Origin: a virus
DNA: 64,000 nucleotides
Virus record (IMG/VR): IMGVR_UViG_3300027396_000021
Span: 1-64,000 of that record
Reading direction: 5' to 3' (one strand)
The notes beneath the pieces were generated by a model, which was given only the letters and a program-made list of their open reading frames with translations, was not told the DNA's origin and made no database searches. The position numbers and the translations under genes are program-made. Below are positions 45,919 to 53,123 of this stretch, piece after piece (the stretch's first letter is position 1; every line of letters starts with the position of its first letter).

Positions 45919-47172
45919 ATGAACTTTTGGAATTTTAATGAACTAACTCAGATGCACATAGAATTGACTAATGCTTGCAATGCTGCTTGTCCTATGTGCG
46001 TAAGATTTTATAATAATAGTCCTTTGACACGGCCCGATCTAGAAATAGGTCAAATAACATTAGAACAATTTAAAAAATATTTTCCTCCTGAAATTATTCA
46101 ACGTTGTAGTTTAATATTATTTTGTGGTGTACACGGGGATCCTTGTGTTGCTAGAGATATGTACGAAATATGTGAATATATAGATTCTGTAAATCCTAAT
46201 ATTTCTGTTAGAGTCAACACAAATGGCGGAATGCGCAGATCTATCTGGTGGGAAAAATTAGGAAAATTATTTTCTAAACATCCTTGGAGCAGTTCAAATT
46301 ATTGGTCAGTTACATTTAGCATAGACGGTCTTGAAGATACTAATCACATTTATAGACGAAATGTTGATTGGAAAATTCTTATGGAAAATGCAGAATCGTT
46401 TATTAATGCTGGTGGTCCTGCTATATGGGATTTCCTTATTTTTAAACACAACGAACATCAGATAATTGAAGCAAAACGTTTTTCTGAAAAGATGGGTTTT
46501 AAAGAGTTTGTTCCTAAAAAAGCACTAGGCGTTGACAACGGAACAGAGCTAGTACATTTGGTAGCTCTTAATAAAGAAGGAGAACTTGATTATACTATAG
46601 AAGCTCCTGTTGATCCAAAAAATAGAAATTTAGAAAATCCAACAGGTGTATCTCCAATAAAATATTATCCTTTTAAAATAGATAACTATCGATCATTAAA
46701 AGAAACAAAATCTACCGGTAAAGATTTTCAAAATCAAGTGTTAACTGTTTACGAAGATAAAATTTTAAAAACTGATAATACAAAATATGACGGGTGCAAA
46801 ATTAATTGCAAATCAAAAGTTTGGACAAATGGAAAAAAAGAAATATTTGTTGATAATTTTGGTCGAGTAATGCCTTGTTGTTATATTGGTACTCGATTAA
46901 ATGGATTATATTCAGAAGCAGCAACATTGCAATTACATAAACATATGAATGATTACGGATGGGATAAGTTTGATCTAAATATTCATTCGTTAGAAGAAAT
47001 TTTATCAAGTGGACATTTAGATCGTGTATTTGCAGATAGTTGGTCTAAGGACACTATTAAAGATGGAAAATTACTTTATTGCTCTGAAACCTGTGGCGTT
47101 CATAGCAGTATTGATAGAATTTTTACTCACGAAATAATTAAAGAAAATCCAAGATGGGCAAAAACTGTATGA
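45919..47172 (+). CDS. Radical SAM protein with C-terminal SPASM-like cysteines (4 of 4)
   Basis: The 417-residue protein differs in layout from its three neighbours: the cluster motif is N-terminal, C20-x3-C24-x2-C27 (ACNAACPMC), and the accessory cysteines are C-terminal (CKINCKS, VMPCCYIG, LLYCSETCG), as in SPASM-domain enzymes that carry auxiliary Fe-S clusters. FCGVHGDPC replaces the GGEP motif, a variation seen in this branch. The substrate is unknown. It begins two bases after the previous stop, and its stop overlaps the next start (ATGA). Confidence 0.82.
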   Translation: MNFWNFNELTQMHIELTNACNAACPMCVRFYNNSPLTRPDLEIGQITLEQFKKYFPPEIIQRCSLILFCGVHGDPCVARDMYEICEYIDSVNPNISVRVNTNGGMRRSIWWEKLGKLFSKHPWSSSNYWSVTFSIDGLEDTNHIYRRNVDWKILMENAESFINAGGPAIWDFLIFKHNEHQIIEAKRFSEKMGFKEFVPKKALGVDNGTELVHLVALNKEGELDYTIEAPVDPKNRNLENPTGVSPIKYYPFKIDNYRSLKETKSTGKDFQNQVLTVYEDKILKTDNTKYDGCKINCKSKVWTNGKKEIFVDNFGRVMPCCYIGTRLNGLYSEAATLQLHKHMNDYGWDKFDLNIHSLEEILSSGHLDRVFADSWSKDTIKDGKLLYCSETCGVHSSIDRIFTHEIIKENPRWAKTV

Positions 47173-48749
47173 GTTTAGAAATATTATATTCTGGTCAAGT
47201 TAGGTTTGCAGAAGCTGCTAAACGTCAAGCAGAATGTTTTAAAGATGTAAATCACAATAATATTTTTAGCGTACTTGATTATCTGCAAGATTCGCATTCA
47301 TCTCTTTCATTAAAATCTACTCATATGATAGAGGAAGATAAAACTTTTGAATTTGCATTAGACCACTTAAAAAACAAATTAAAACCTACTGTTGTCGATG
47401 TCTACAATAGGAGTCATTTGGTAGAATGGTATAAGTCTGCATACAAGGTCAGTGAAGAAGATAATTACAAAGTTTTTTATATTCAGCATATATATTCTTT
47501 TATACAAGGATTAAAAAAAACTAAATCCGAAGTTGTAATATCAATTACAACTGATTTAATAGTTGAAGGTGATATTAATGCATTTTTAAAAAATGTAACT
47601 CAAGATAAACCAAAAGTTTGGGTACATAGACATTCAGATTTAATTACTCCTCACGTTATAGCTTTAAACAGGCCTGCAATAGATACTATATGCCAACGCG
47701 GAGATGAATTTTTAAATAATTTTTTTAATCTGTATTCTAACTCAGAATGGGAGAGATCGGAAAAAATATGGGAATTATTGTTTGAATTTTGTAATATTGA
47801 ATTTAATAGTTTGTCAAATATATATCAATGTAAAATAAGACCTCTTATGACAATTAATGATGTAGACAAATCAATAAATCAATTGTCGATGATGTTTAAA
47901 AATTGGAGACAATACAAAGATATAAGCACAAATAGATCAAATTTTAAATTTGAAAAATCTAAAGTAACGAGAATTGTTGCATATGGTTGTAGTTATACAG
48001 CCGGAGATGAATTTTTAGATTATCAATTAAATCCCGATGCAGAAAAAATTAAAAGAGAAAAAGGAATAGAAGCTTGGTTTAAAATAAAAGAATCTTATGA
48101 TCCTTTATTAAGAAAAAAACTAATAGAAAAACAAAAATTATTAGCTTGGCCTGCAATATTAGCAAATAAATTGCAGGTAGAATTATCTAATAGATCTGAA
48201 GGAGCAAATTCTCTTCCTAATATTTTGTATCAAATTGAACATGATATTTCAGAAGGTCTAATATCTGATACTGATTTAGTCTTTGTAGGATTGACTTCTA
48301 TTGAGCGTTCTATATATTTTGGCAAACAGAAATCAAAAGCGGTATTATTAAAAATGAAAGAGCAATTTCCTTTACACCTTCAAGATTATCAAGCGCCTAT
48401 AATAGAATTTAAAAATGCTATGTATATGTTTTATTTCTATTATCTATGTTGGTCTCGATTAATACAAATATCAGAAAAAAATTTAAACAACAAACTGTTA
48501 ATTGTTCCTTGCATAAACGACGGAGGTTATAAACATTTTAAAGCTTCTTTTGAAGAGTATTTCAAAAAAGATATTGCTAGAATGCAACAAGAATGTTTAT
48601 CACATCCTTCTTTTATTACAGATAAAAATCTCTATGATTTTGTAAATGATAAATCTACCGAAATTCACGGATGCGGACATCCTACTCAAATAGTACACAA
48701 TAGATTTGTTGAGAATATTTTAAAAGTTTTAAAAGATTCCGTTAGTTGA
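47169..48749 (+). CDS. Two-part protein: glycosyltransferase-like N-terminus and SGNH-hydrolase-like C-terminus
   Basis: The 526-residue protein has an N-terminal half (1-265) with SLEILYSGQVRFAEAA and VVISITTDLIVEGDINAF, reminiscent of glycosyltransferase-fold proteins but without a clear DxD. The C-terminal half (about 265-526) has SGNH landmarks: a GCSYTAGDEF nucleophile block, EGANSLPNIL, and a late GCGHPTQIVHNRF with a possible catalytic His. SGNH enzymes commonly add or remove acyl esters on sugars. The ATG at 47169 overlaps the previous stop (ATGA), preferred over an ATG 15 bases earlier. The gene ends the cluster and overlaps a minus-strand gene by 21 bases. Confidence 0.6.
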   Translation: MSLEILYSGQVRFAEAAKRQAECFKDVNHNNIFSVLDYLQDSHSSLSLKSTHMIEEDKTFEFALDHLKNKLKPTVVDVYNRSHLVEWYKSAYKVSEEDNYKVFYIQHIYSFIQGLKKTKSEVVISITTDLIVEGDINAFLKNVTQDKPKVWVHRHSDLITPHVIALNRPAIDTICQRGDEFLNNFFNLYSNSEWERSEKIWELLFEFCNIEFNSLSNIYQCKIRPLMTINDVDKSINQLSMMFKNWRQYKDISTNRSNFKFEKSKVTRIVAYGCSYTAGDEFLDYQLNPDAEKIKREKGIEAWFKIKESYDPLLRKKLIEKQKLLAWPAILANKLQVELSNRSEGANSLPNILYQIEHDISEGLISDTDLVFVGLTSIERSIYFGKQKSKAVLLKMKEQFPLHLQDYQAPIIEFKNAMYMFYFYYLCWSRLIQISEKNLNNKLLIVPCINDGGYKHFKASFEEYFKKDIARMQQECLSHPSFITDKNLYDFVNDKSTEIHGCGHPTQIVHNRFVENILKVLKDSVS

Positions 48750-49034
48750 ATCTTTGATATCTTTTTTTAATTTATCGATATCGACTTTAAAATCTATTTT
48801 TTTAATTTCTTCTTTATATTCTTGCAGCGTATTAATTAATGTGTCTGCAATTGATTCTGGAGTTTGTTTTACTAATTCTGTTTTAATGTCAATCTCCCAT
48901 ACTCTGCCATCGCTAAATTCTAGATGTATTAATTCTAGATAAGCGACTGGCATAGTATTCATATAGAGATCTTCAAAGACCTCTGGCCACTCTTTTATTA
49001 AGTGGCGTGGAGGCTTAAACAACGGATTAGGCAT
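48729..49034 (-). CDS. Conserved phage protein of unknown function
   Basis: The 101-residue acidic protein reads PNPLFKPPRHLIKEWPEVFE and HLEFSDGRVWEIDIKTEL, and ends with an amphipathic helical stretch. No function is known to me; I recall similar proteins in T4-like marine phages. Its 3' end overlaps the convergent plus-strand gene by 21 bases, and its start overlaps the preceding minus-strand gene by eight. Confidence 0.55.
   Translation of the reverse strand: MPNPLFKPPRHLIKEWPEVFEDLYMNTMPVAYLELIHLEFSDGRVWEIDIKTELVKQTPESIADTLINTLQEYKEEIKKIDFKVDIDKLKKDIKDSTNGIF
48732..48768. terminator. Hairpin at the convergent junction, possible terminator
   Basis: AAAGATTC (48732-48739) pairs perfectly with GAATCTTT (48748-48755) around an eight-base loop, and a run of seven T follows at 48762-48768 for plus-strand transcripts. 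The other strand has a shorter T-rich stretch after the stem. The stem is AT-rich and modest in strength. The site lies inside the overlapping ends of two convergent genes, where a terminator is expected. Confidence 0.5.
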
Positions 49035-49680
49035 CGGCTGATTCTTCTGCCTTCTTGACGGTTTTCTTAGTAGGCGGATCTAGTGAATCTGCTTCACGTC
49101 TTAATCTTGCTGCTTCTTTGTACATTGCATCTGCCTGACTACGATAAGAACGAGCAATATCTTTATCAGTTAGTGCTTCGTTGGTGCTTGCCTGCGCTCT
49201 TAATGGTGCAGGAATATCAGGATCTACAATAGGCTCAGATTCTTGTACTGTTTTAGTTGCGGTTTTTTCAGTTTTCTTAGGAGCACCCGAAACGAATGTA
49301 TACAAATCGTCGATTGAACAATTCTTTTGTTCAGCAATTAAAACATTTAATTCAGACAACGCAATACTTGTTGTTGGAGTTGGAGTCATAACAACTGTAT
49401 CTGTAGCAACCTTGTGTAAACGGTTATCTGCCTGCATTGCTTGTAGCATTGGGCGACCGTCTGGAAAACTACGCATAAACATAATTTCACCAAATTCAAA
49501 AGCATCCTGTGCCTGTGGAGTTTCAACAACTTCCATAATAGCGTCGTGATAGCTGTCGGGTAAATTTGCCACAGGTAGTACTAATGCTGTGTTTGCTTCT
49601 CCGGGCAATGTTCTAAATACTACAAGAACCTTTGCACCAGTATTGGCCATTTTGCCAACGTGTTTATATGGACCTGCCAT
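49027..49680 (-). CDS. Conserved phage protein of unknown function
   Basis: The 217-residue protein begins AGPYKHVGKMANTGAKVLVV and has a structured N-terminal domain (to about residue 135) that includes GEIMFMRSFPDGRPMLQAMQ, then a Lys/Glu-rich tail (SYRSQADAMYKEAARLRREA) likely to be a coiled coil. I recall similar proteins in T4-like marine phages without an assigned function. GGAGG eight bases before the ATG is a strong ribosome-binding site. Confidence 0.58.
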   Translation of the reverse strand: MAGPYKHVGKMANTGAKVLVVFRTLPGEANTALVLPVANLPDSYHDAIMEVVETPQAQDAFEFGEIMFMRSFPDGRPMLQAMQADNRLHKVATDTVVMTPTPTTSIALSELNVLIAEQKNCSIDDLYTFVSGAPKKTEKTATKTVQESEPIVDPDIPAPLRAQASTNEALTDKDIARSYRSQADAMYKEAARLRREADSLDPPTKKTVKKAEESADA

Positions 49681-49682
49681 GA

Positions 49683-49913
49683 TTAAGCCTCCTTTTTAGA
49701 CACAGCTTCTAAGAAAGCATTCAGTTTGTTAAACACCTTACCAACTGCTTCTAATTCTGCTGCTTTGAACGCTCCTCTTGTTGTTGCAACTTCGATAATA
49801 TTTTTTAACGCAGCTAGATCGCTGATATTTAAATCGGGACCTTGTGCTGGCTGTTGCACTGGCGCTGCCTCTGGAGCAGCTGGTGCTTCTTGTTTTTGAA
49901 CTTCGTCTGTCAT
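49683..49913 (-). CDS. Small conserved phage protein of unknown function
   Basis: The 76-residue protein has an Ala/Pro/Gln-rich N-terminus and a helical C-terminal part (ISDLAALKNIIEVATTRGAF, KAAELEAVGKVFNKLNAFLE). The start at 49913 was chosen because AAGGAG lies seven bases upstream and the ATG overlaps the preceding stop (TAATG); an upstream in-frame ATG at 49937 lacks both. Function unknown; the T/S-RGAFKA-ELEAVG block is the conserved-looking part. Confidence 0.58.
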   Translation of the reverse strand: MTDEVQKQEAPAAPEAAPVQQPAQGPDLNISDLAALKNIIEVATTRGAFKAAELEAVGKVFNKLNAFLEAVSKKEA

Positions 49914-50182
49914 TAGTTTCTCCTTAACATTGGACACGCTAGAATAAAATAAGTTAATTCTTTTTGATCTTCAAATCCGATATAAAAAGTAGATCGTAAA
50001 GAACCGTTTTTATCAATTCCTGGTTGTTTATTGATAAAATATCTACCCTTCAATTTTGTTTTGACCCAGTCTTCCAATCCACTAAAAAGTTCATTTTCTG
50101 TAACACTGATTTTTTTAAAATGCGGCGGCACAATATGTACTTTTCTTTGTTTTAAAACGTCAATAGGATTAAGATCAAACAT
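49913..50182 (-). CDS. Small conserved phage protein of unknown function
   Basis: The 89-residue protein reads MFDLNPIDVLKQRKVHIVPP and then WVKTKLKGRYFINKQPGID and GFEDQKELTYFILACPMLRR. From memory, this opening and ending occur in T4-like marine phages, always uncharacterised. No ribosome-binding site precedes the ATG; instead TATAAATA lies only eight bases upstream, so a leaderless transcript is possible. Confidence 0.58.
   Translation of the reverse strand: MFDLNPIDVLKQRKVHIVPPHFKKISVTENELFSGLEDWVKTKLKGRYFINKQPGIDKNGSLRSTFYIGFEDQKELTYFILACPMLRRN
49920..49925 (-). promoter_or_regulatory. Ribosome-binding site fixing the start at 49913
   Basis: On the minus strand this is AAGGAG, six bases from the ATG that overlaps the preceding stop. 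No comparable site precedes the alternative ATG at 49937. Confidence 0.65.
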
Positions 50183-50190
50183 CGTGAAAA

Positions 50191-50198
50191 TATTTATA
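50191..50198 (-). promoter_or_regulatory. Exact T4 late -10 consensus just upstream of a start codon
   Basis: TATAAATA on the minus strand ends eight bases before the ATG at 50182. A T4-type late start would fall about three bases before the ATG, giving a practically leaderless message. A chance match in AT-rich DNA is possible. Confidence 0.4.
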
Positions 50199-50206
50199 AG
50201 TGTGAG

Positions 50207-50608
50207 TTATTCTGACACTGATTCTTGGCTAAGTCTTTTTGACAGGGCCTTGTTATGACCCATTTTTCGAATGTCTCCGGAAAATAGATATAGCTCAAAA
50301 GCAGATTTTTCTTTCATTACAATAATGTGTTTTTTGTTGATAAAAAATGGAGAATCTATAAAATTATCTAACCAAATAAGAACCTGCGGTGTGAAAGCAA
50401 ATTCTTGAGGAAAGTCTATTTTGTATGTTTTTATTTTAGCATACTCTTCAATAAAATTCAAAGCCTGCTCAGTCAATCTTAAACCGCCAGAATTTTTTGA
50501 ACGAATGTTCCACCACCAAACGGCCTTATACTTTTTGATAGTATCTGGATCAGTTGCTAATCCTGCCGCCTCCAAGAATACCCGTGTATAGGTATCCTTA
50601 GTATCCAT
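50207..50608 (-). CDS. Conserved phage protein of unknown function
   Basis: The 133-residue protein reads YTRVFLEAAGLATDPDTIKK, VWWWNIRSKNSGGLRLTEQA, FTPQVLIWLDNFIDSPFFIN and SAFELYLFSGDIRKMGHNKA. It looks compact and mostly helical. I recall relatives in T4-like marine phages, uncharacterised. It starts one base after the stop of the preceding minus-strand gene, so the two are probably co-expressed. Confidence 0.58.
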   Translation of the reverse strand: MDTKDTYTRVFLEAAGLATDPDTIKKYKAVWWWNIRSKNSGGLRLTEQALNFIEEYAKIKTYKIDFPQEFAFTPQVLIWLDNFIDSPFFINKKHIIVMKEKSAFELYLFSGDIRKMGHNKALSKRLSQESVSE

Positions 50609-50609
50609 A

Positions 50610-50894
50610 TTATTTTACCTCTTCACCGGTGGTAAGTTTATAAACTGCGAAGTCTGAAGTTTTAAAAAGTTTGTTTAATTTCTTTGCTAGGTTATATGCG
50701 TGACCAGGATTTGAAAATGATACTTTTTTATATTTAGGTCCTGGATAACTAGCAACCAAACTTCCGCTCTTTAAATTAAAAGGCTGGCCTTTATAGAATA
50801 CAGCCCAGATGGCTTCACTATCAAGTATTTGTTCAATTTTGAACGTTTCCTTGTTAGCGTATTCTAATAAGACAGTCGGTTTTGGTCTACTCAT
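50610..50894 (-). CDS. Conserved phage protein of unknown function
   Basis: The 94-residue protein contains IWAVFYKGQPFNLKSGS, YPGPKYKKVSFSNPGHAYNL and AKKLNKLFKTSDFAVYKL. The PGPKYKKVSFSNPGHA block looks like a conserved surface, and I recall it from T4-like marine phages without a function. Upstream lie a late-promoter-like CATAAATA and an inverted repeat whose loop contains AGGA, the only visible ribosome-binding site (12 bases before the ATG). Confidence 0.6.
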   Translation of the reverse strand: MSRPKPTVLLEYANKETFKIEQILDSEAIWAVFYKGQPFNLKSGSLVASYPGPKYKKVSFSNPGHAYNLAKKLNKLFKTSDFAVYKLTTGEEVK

Positions 50895-50895
50895 A

Positions 50896-50926
50896 ATATA
50901 CGTGTTTCCTAATTAACCACGTATAT
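50896..50926 (-). promoter_or_regulatory. Inverted repeat in the leader of the gene starting at 50894
   Basis: ATATACGTG (50896-50904) and CACGTATAT (50918-50926) are perfect nine-base arms separated by 13 bases. The loop holds AGGAAA on the minus strand. If RNA forms the hairpin, the ribosome-binding site is displayed in the loop. If transcription starts at the predicted late start, part of the first arm is missing and the symmetry would act as a DNA-binding site instead. Confidence 0.45.
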
Positions 50927-50933
50927 ATTTATG
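50926..50933 (-). promoter_or_regulatory. Late-promoter-like element on the minus strand
   Basis: CATAAATA on the minus strand ends 31 bases before the ATG at 50894 and shares its last base with the inverted repeat. The same octamer, also with a dyad starting at its end, is found at 36089-36096 on the plus strand. Confidence 0.4.
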
Positions 50934-50937
50934 CCTT

Positions 50938-51186
50938 TTAAAATGTTCCACCATCAAACTTAACATCAATTTGGGTAGATGCTTGTTTGATTTCAGATAA
51001 TAATTGGTGTATTTCAGTAACAGTTTTACCTAACTTTGATGTTAGGACGGCTAACTCAGAAGTAAGATCGCGAGCTTCTTGTATGGTAATTCTTATTTCT
51101 TTTTGCTGGCTTTTTTCAGCTATGGAAATTCGTTGAATTAACTTTTCAATAGTTGGTAGTGTAGTAGGAAGATTATTTTGAGACAT
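50938..51186 (-). CDS. Small helical phage protein
   Basis: The 82-residue protein is predicted from its heptad-like spacing to be one long coiled coil (IEKLIQRISIAEKSQQKEIR, DLTSELAVLTSKLGKTVTEI), ending in the short beta-like tail IDVKFDGGTF. Function unknown. It overlaps the end of the preceding gene by 14 bases. Confidence 0.52.
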   Translation of the reverse strand: MSQNNLPTTLPTIEKLIQRISIAEKSQQKEIRITIQEARDLTSELAVLTSKLGKTVTEIHQLLSEIKQASTQIDVKFDGGTF

Positions 51187-51649
51187 TAGACAACACCTGT
51201 TTCATTTCAATCTCAGTTTTAAAAGGTCCTTTAAAAGGATAACGTTCAAGAGTAATTTTTTTAGGACAAAAACTCTTAACCCATCCTTTATCAAATTTAA
51301 TAGTGTAATATCCTGCACAATACAAACTTTTACTATCTCCACTCTTTGTAAATAGCGGAAGTTTTTTTCGAATATCAAACATAGCATTATGCGGTTCTGT
51401 ACTTGTAGGATAACCGTGAACCTCATTAGGCAAGGCGTTGTGAGATTCTTTAACAATTTTAACTGTAAAGAATGTCTTACCAAATTCTTTTGTTAGACTT
51501 TCTTTTGTTTCGTAAATCTTTATTCCGGATTCGTTACTCATTACATATCGATCGTCTTCGTTTTTTCTCAACGTCGCGACCTTTTCTCCGTCTTGTTCTA
51601 CGATCCAAAATTTATCTGCAATGATGGCTTTAGCGTGTAACTCTGTCAT
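51173..51649 (-). CDS. Conserved phage protein of unknown function
   Basis: The 158-residue protein opens TELHAKAIIADKFWIVEQDG and continues KVATLRKNEDDRYVMSN and VHGYPTSTEPHNAMFDIRKK. The middle contains SKSLYCAGYYTIKFDKGW. I recall relatives in T4-like marine phages, uncharacterised. The start at 51649 has GGAGG at ideal distance; an ATG at 51679 overlaps the RNase H stop but has no ribosome-binding site. Confidence 0.58.
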   Translation of the reverse strand: MTELHAKAIIADKFWIVEQDGEKVATLRKNEDDRYVMSNESGIKIYETKESLTKEFGKTFFTVKIVKESHNALPNEVHGYPTSTEPHNAMFDIRKKLPLFTKSGDSKSLYCAGYYTIKFDKGWVKSFCPKKITLERYPFKGPFKTEIEMKQVLSNVSK

Positions 51650-51654
51650 AATTT

Positions 51655-51659
51655 CCTCC
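51655..51659 (-). promoter_or_regulatory. Ribosome-binding site fixing the start at 51649
   Basis: GGAGG on the minus strand lies five bases before the ATG at 51649, a near-perfect Shine-Dalgarno match, and decides against the longer reading frame from 51679. Confidence 0.65.
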
Positions 51660-51675
51660 GTCAAACTATTTGTTA

Positions 51676-52686
51676 TCATAGGGACATTGTTTCTCTTTGA
51701 TTACTACTGTATTTGGCATTTAATGGTTCTGCGTAAGACTGAGCCTGTTCTGAAATCTTTTTTAGATCCCAAGTATTACAGAATTTCATTAATCTAATAC
51801 CGACTTGTGTAACATCCTTATTTGCAGAGACGGCCTCTGCAATAGTTGTGGCAATAATTTCTTTAATATGGTCTGGTTGATGAGATAAGTCGATCAATCT
51901 GCGATTACGCTCGTAATCTTCTAATACACGATGCTCTACACCTTCGTGGTCAGTCCATCTCTGAAGCATGAGATTGTTCCACGCAAATCCTTTGCTTTTA
52001 CGATCTTCGAACGCTTCTGTAAGACCCACTTTGTTTTTTGTGCCTTTAGTACGCACACCTGGATACGCTGAGAAGACATTATCACTGGTATCACCACGCA
52101 TACATTTTTCAAACAAGAGCCATTCTGGGTTGGGCGCCGCTTTTGGTTCTTTAGTTTTTTTGTCAATAATTGATTTGCCTTTGTCATCAAAGAATCCTTC
52201 GTGTGTAATAGTTGTTTCCATTACACCGTTATATTGTTTCACATTGGGCGCAATTAACTGTGCAAAATCACTGTCTGTTGAAATGATCACGTGTTGATCC
52301 TGCGGATGACTTTGGATCCAGCCTGCAATAAGATCATCTGCTTCTAGTTGCGGATGTTGCATAACTGTGCAGTTAGTCTTATCTTTGATAAACTCTTTAA
52401 AGGTATCAAATGCTTCCCAAAACAGTTTATCTTCTTCTTGCTCACGTTCGTTCAAGGCAGCACGGGTTTCTTGACGATTACGCTTATACGGAGCATAATA
52501 GTCTTTTCGCCAGCTGCGACCTTCTAAACAGAAGATAACGTGATGACCTTGGAATTGTTGCCACGCTTTACGGATTGAATTTAAAGTAATATGAAAAGCC
52601 ATACCGAGTTTAATATCAGCATCGCCGTTGATTACGTGTCGTGCGCGAAAAAAAGTATTCGCAGTATCAACTAAAATATAAGCCAT
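51676..52686 (-). CDS. rnh: RNase H / 5'-3' exonuclease (T4 Rnh type, FEN-1 family)
   Basis: The 336-residue protein matches T4 RNase H in size (305) and motifs: ILVDTANTFFRA at the N-terminus, YAPYKRNRQETRA, LEADDLIAGWI, STDSDFAQLI, and GDTSDNVFSAYPGVRTKG. These carry the acidic residues that bind two metals in FEN-1-type nucleases, followed by the helix-hairpin-helix-like DNA-binding loop. In T4 it removes RNA primers from Okazaki fragments. It overlaps the upstream start by one base. Confidence 0.9.
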   Translation of the reverse strand: MAYILVDTANTFFRARHVINGDADIKLGMAFHITLNSIRKAWQQFQGHHVIFCLEGRSWRKDYYAPYKRNRQETRAALNEREQEEDKLFWEAFDTFKEFIKDKTNCTVMQHPQLEADDLIAGWIQSHPQDQHVIISTDSDFAQLIAPNVKQYNGVMETTITHEGFFDDKGKSIIDKKTKEPKAAPNPEWLLFEKCMRGDTSDNVFSAYPGVRTKGTKNKVGLTEAFEDRKSKGFAWNNLMLQRWTDHEGVEHRVLEDYERNRRLIDLSHQPDHIKEIIATTIAEAVSANKDVTQVGIRLMKFCNTWDLKKISEQAQSYAEPLNAKYSSNQRETMSL

Positions 52687-53123
52687 TAATTGTTCTTCTT
52701 TACGCTCTGTATGTCTATAACACCTGTATTAACAGGACCGCCGTAGTCGCCATCGACAACCACGTTTGCACAAAGTTCACGGAACCAACGATCTACGATT
52801 TCCTCGTCATTATCGCCATCGGCACCATATCCTTCTTGCTTTAATTTTAACACAAAATGCTCGTTCCAGTCAAGCTCAAAAAAACCGTTGCGAATGTTAT
52901 CTTGGTTAACGTGTGTATTTAGTACCCCCACCCACGGTTCTTTTTTACGATTAGCACGTTCTTTTGGACTCAGTTTAGCCAATTCTTCAGCTTCCTTGGC
53001 CTTTTCTGCAGCCTCTGCAGCCTTTTCGGCAATTTCTTTAGATGCTTCAGCAGCCTTTACAGCAGCCTCTGCTTCTGCTTTGATTTTATCAATACCTAGT
53101 AATTTTTCAATAAATTTGTTCAT
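52686..53123 (-). CDS. Phage protein with Ala/Glu-rich coiled coil, unknown function
   Basis: Residues 5-55 of this 145-residue protein are a long Ala/Glu/Lys coiled coil (EASKEIAEKAAEAAEKAKEA). The C-terminal part (60-145) is a conserved-looking domain with EPWVGVLNTHVNQDNIRNGF, FELDWNEHFVLKLKQEGYG and IVDRWFRELCANVV. I recall this C-terminal block in T4-like marine phages without a function. It lies between the small membrane protein and RNase H, sharing single bases with each. Confidence 0.57.
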   Translation of the reverse strand: MNKFIEKLLGIDKIKAEAEAAVKAAEASKEIAEKAAEAAEKAKEAEELAKLSPKERANRKKEPWVGVLNTHVNQDNIRNGFFELDWNEHFVLKLKQEGYGADGDNDEEIVDRWFRELCANVVVDGDYGGPVNTGVIDIQSVKKNN

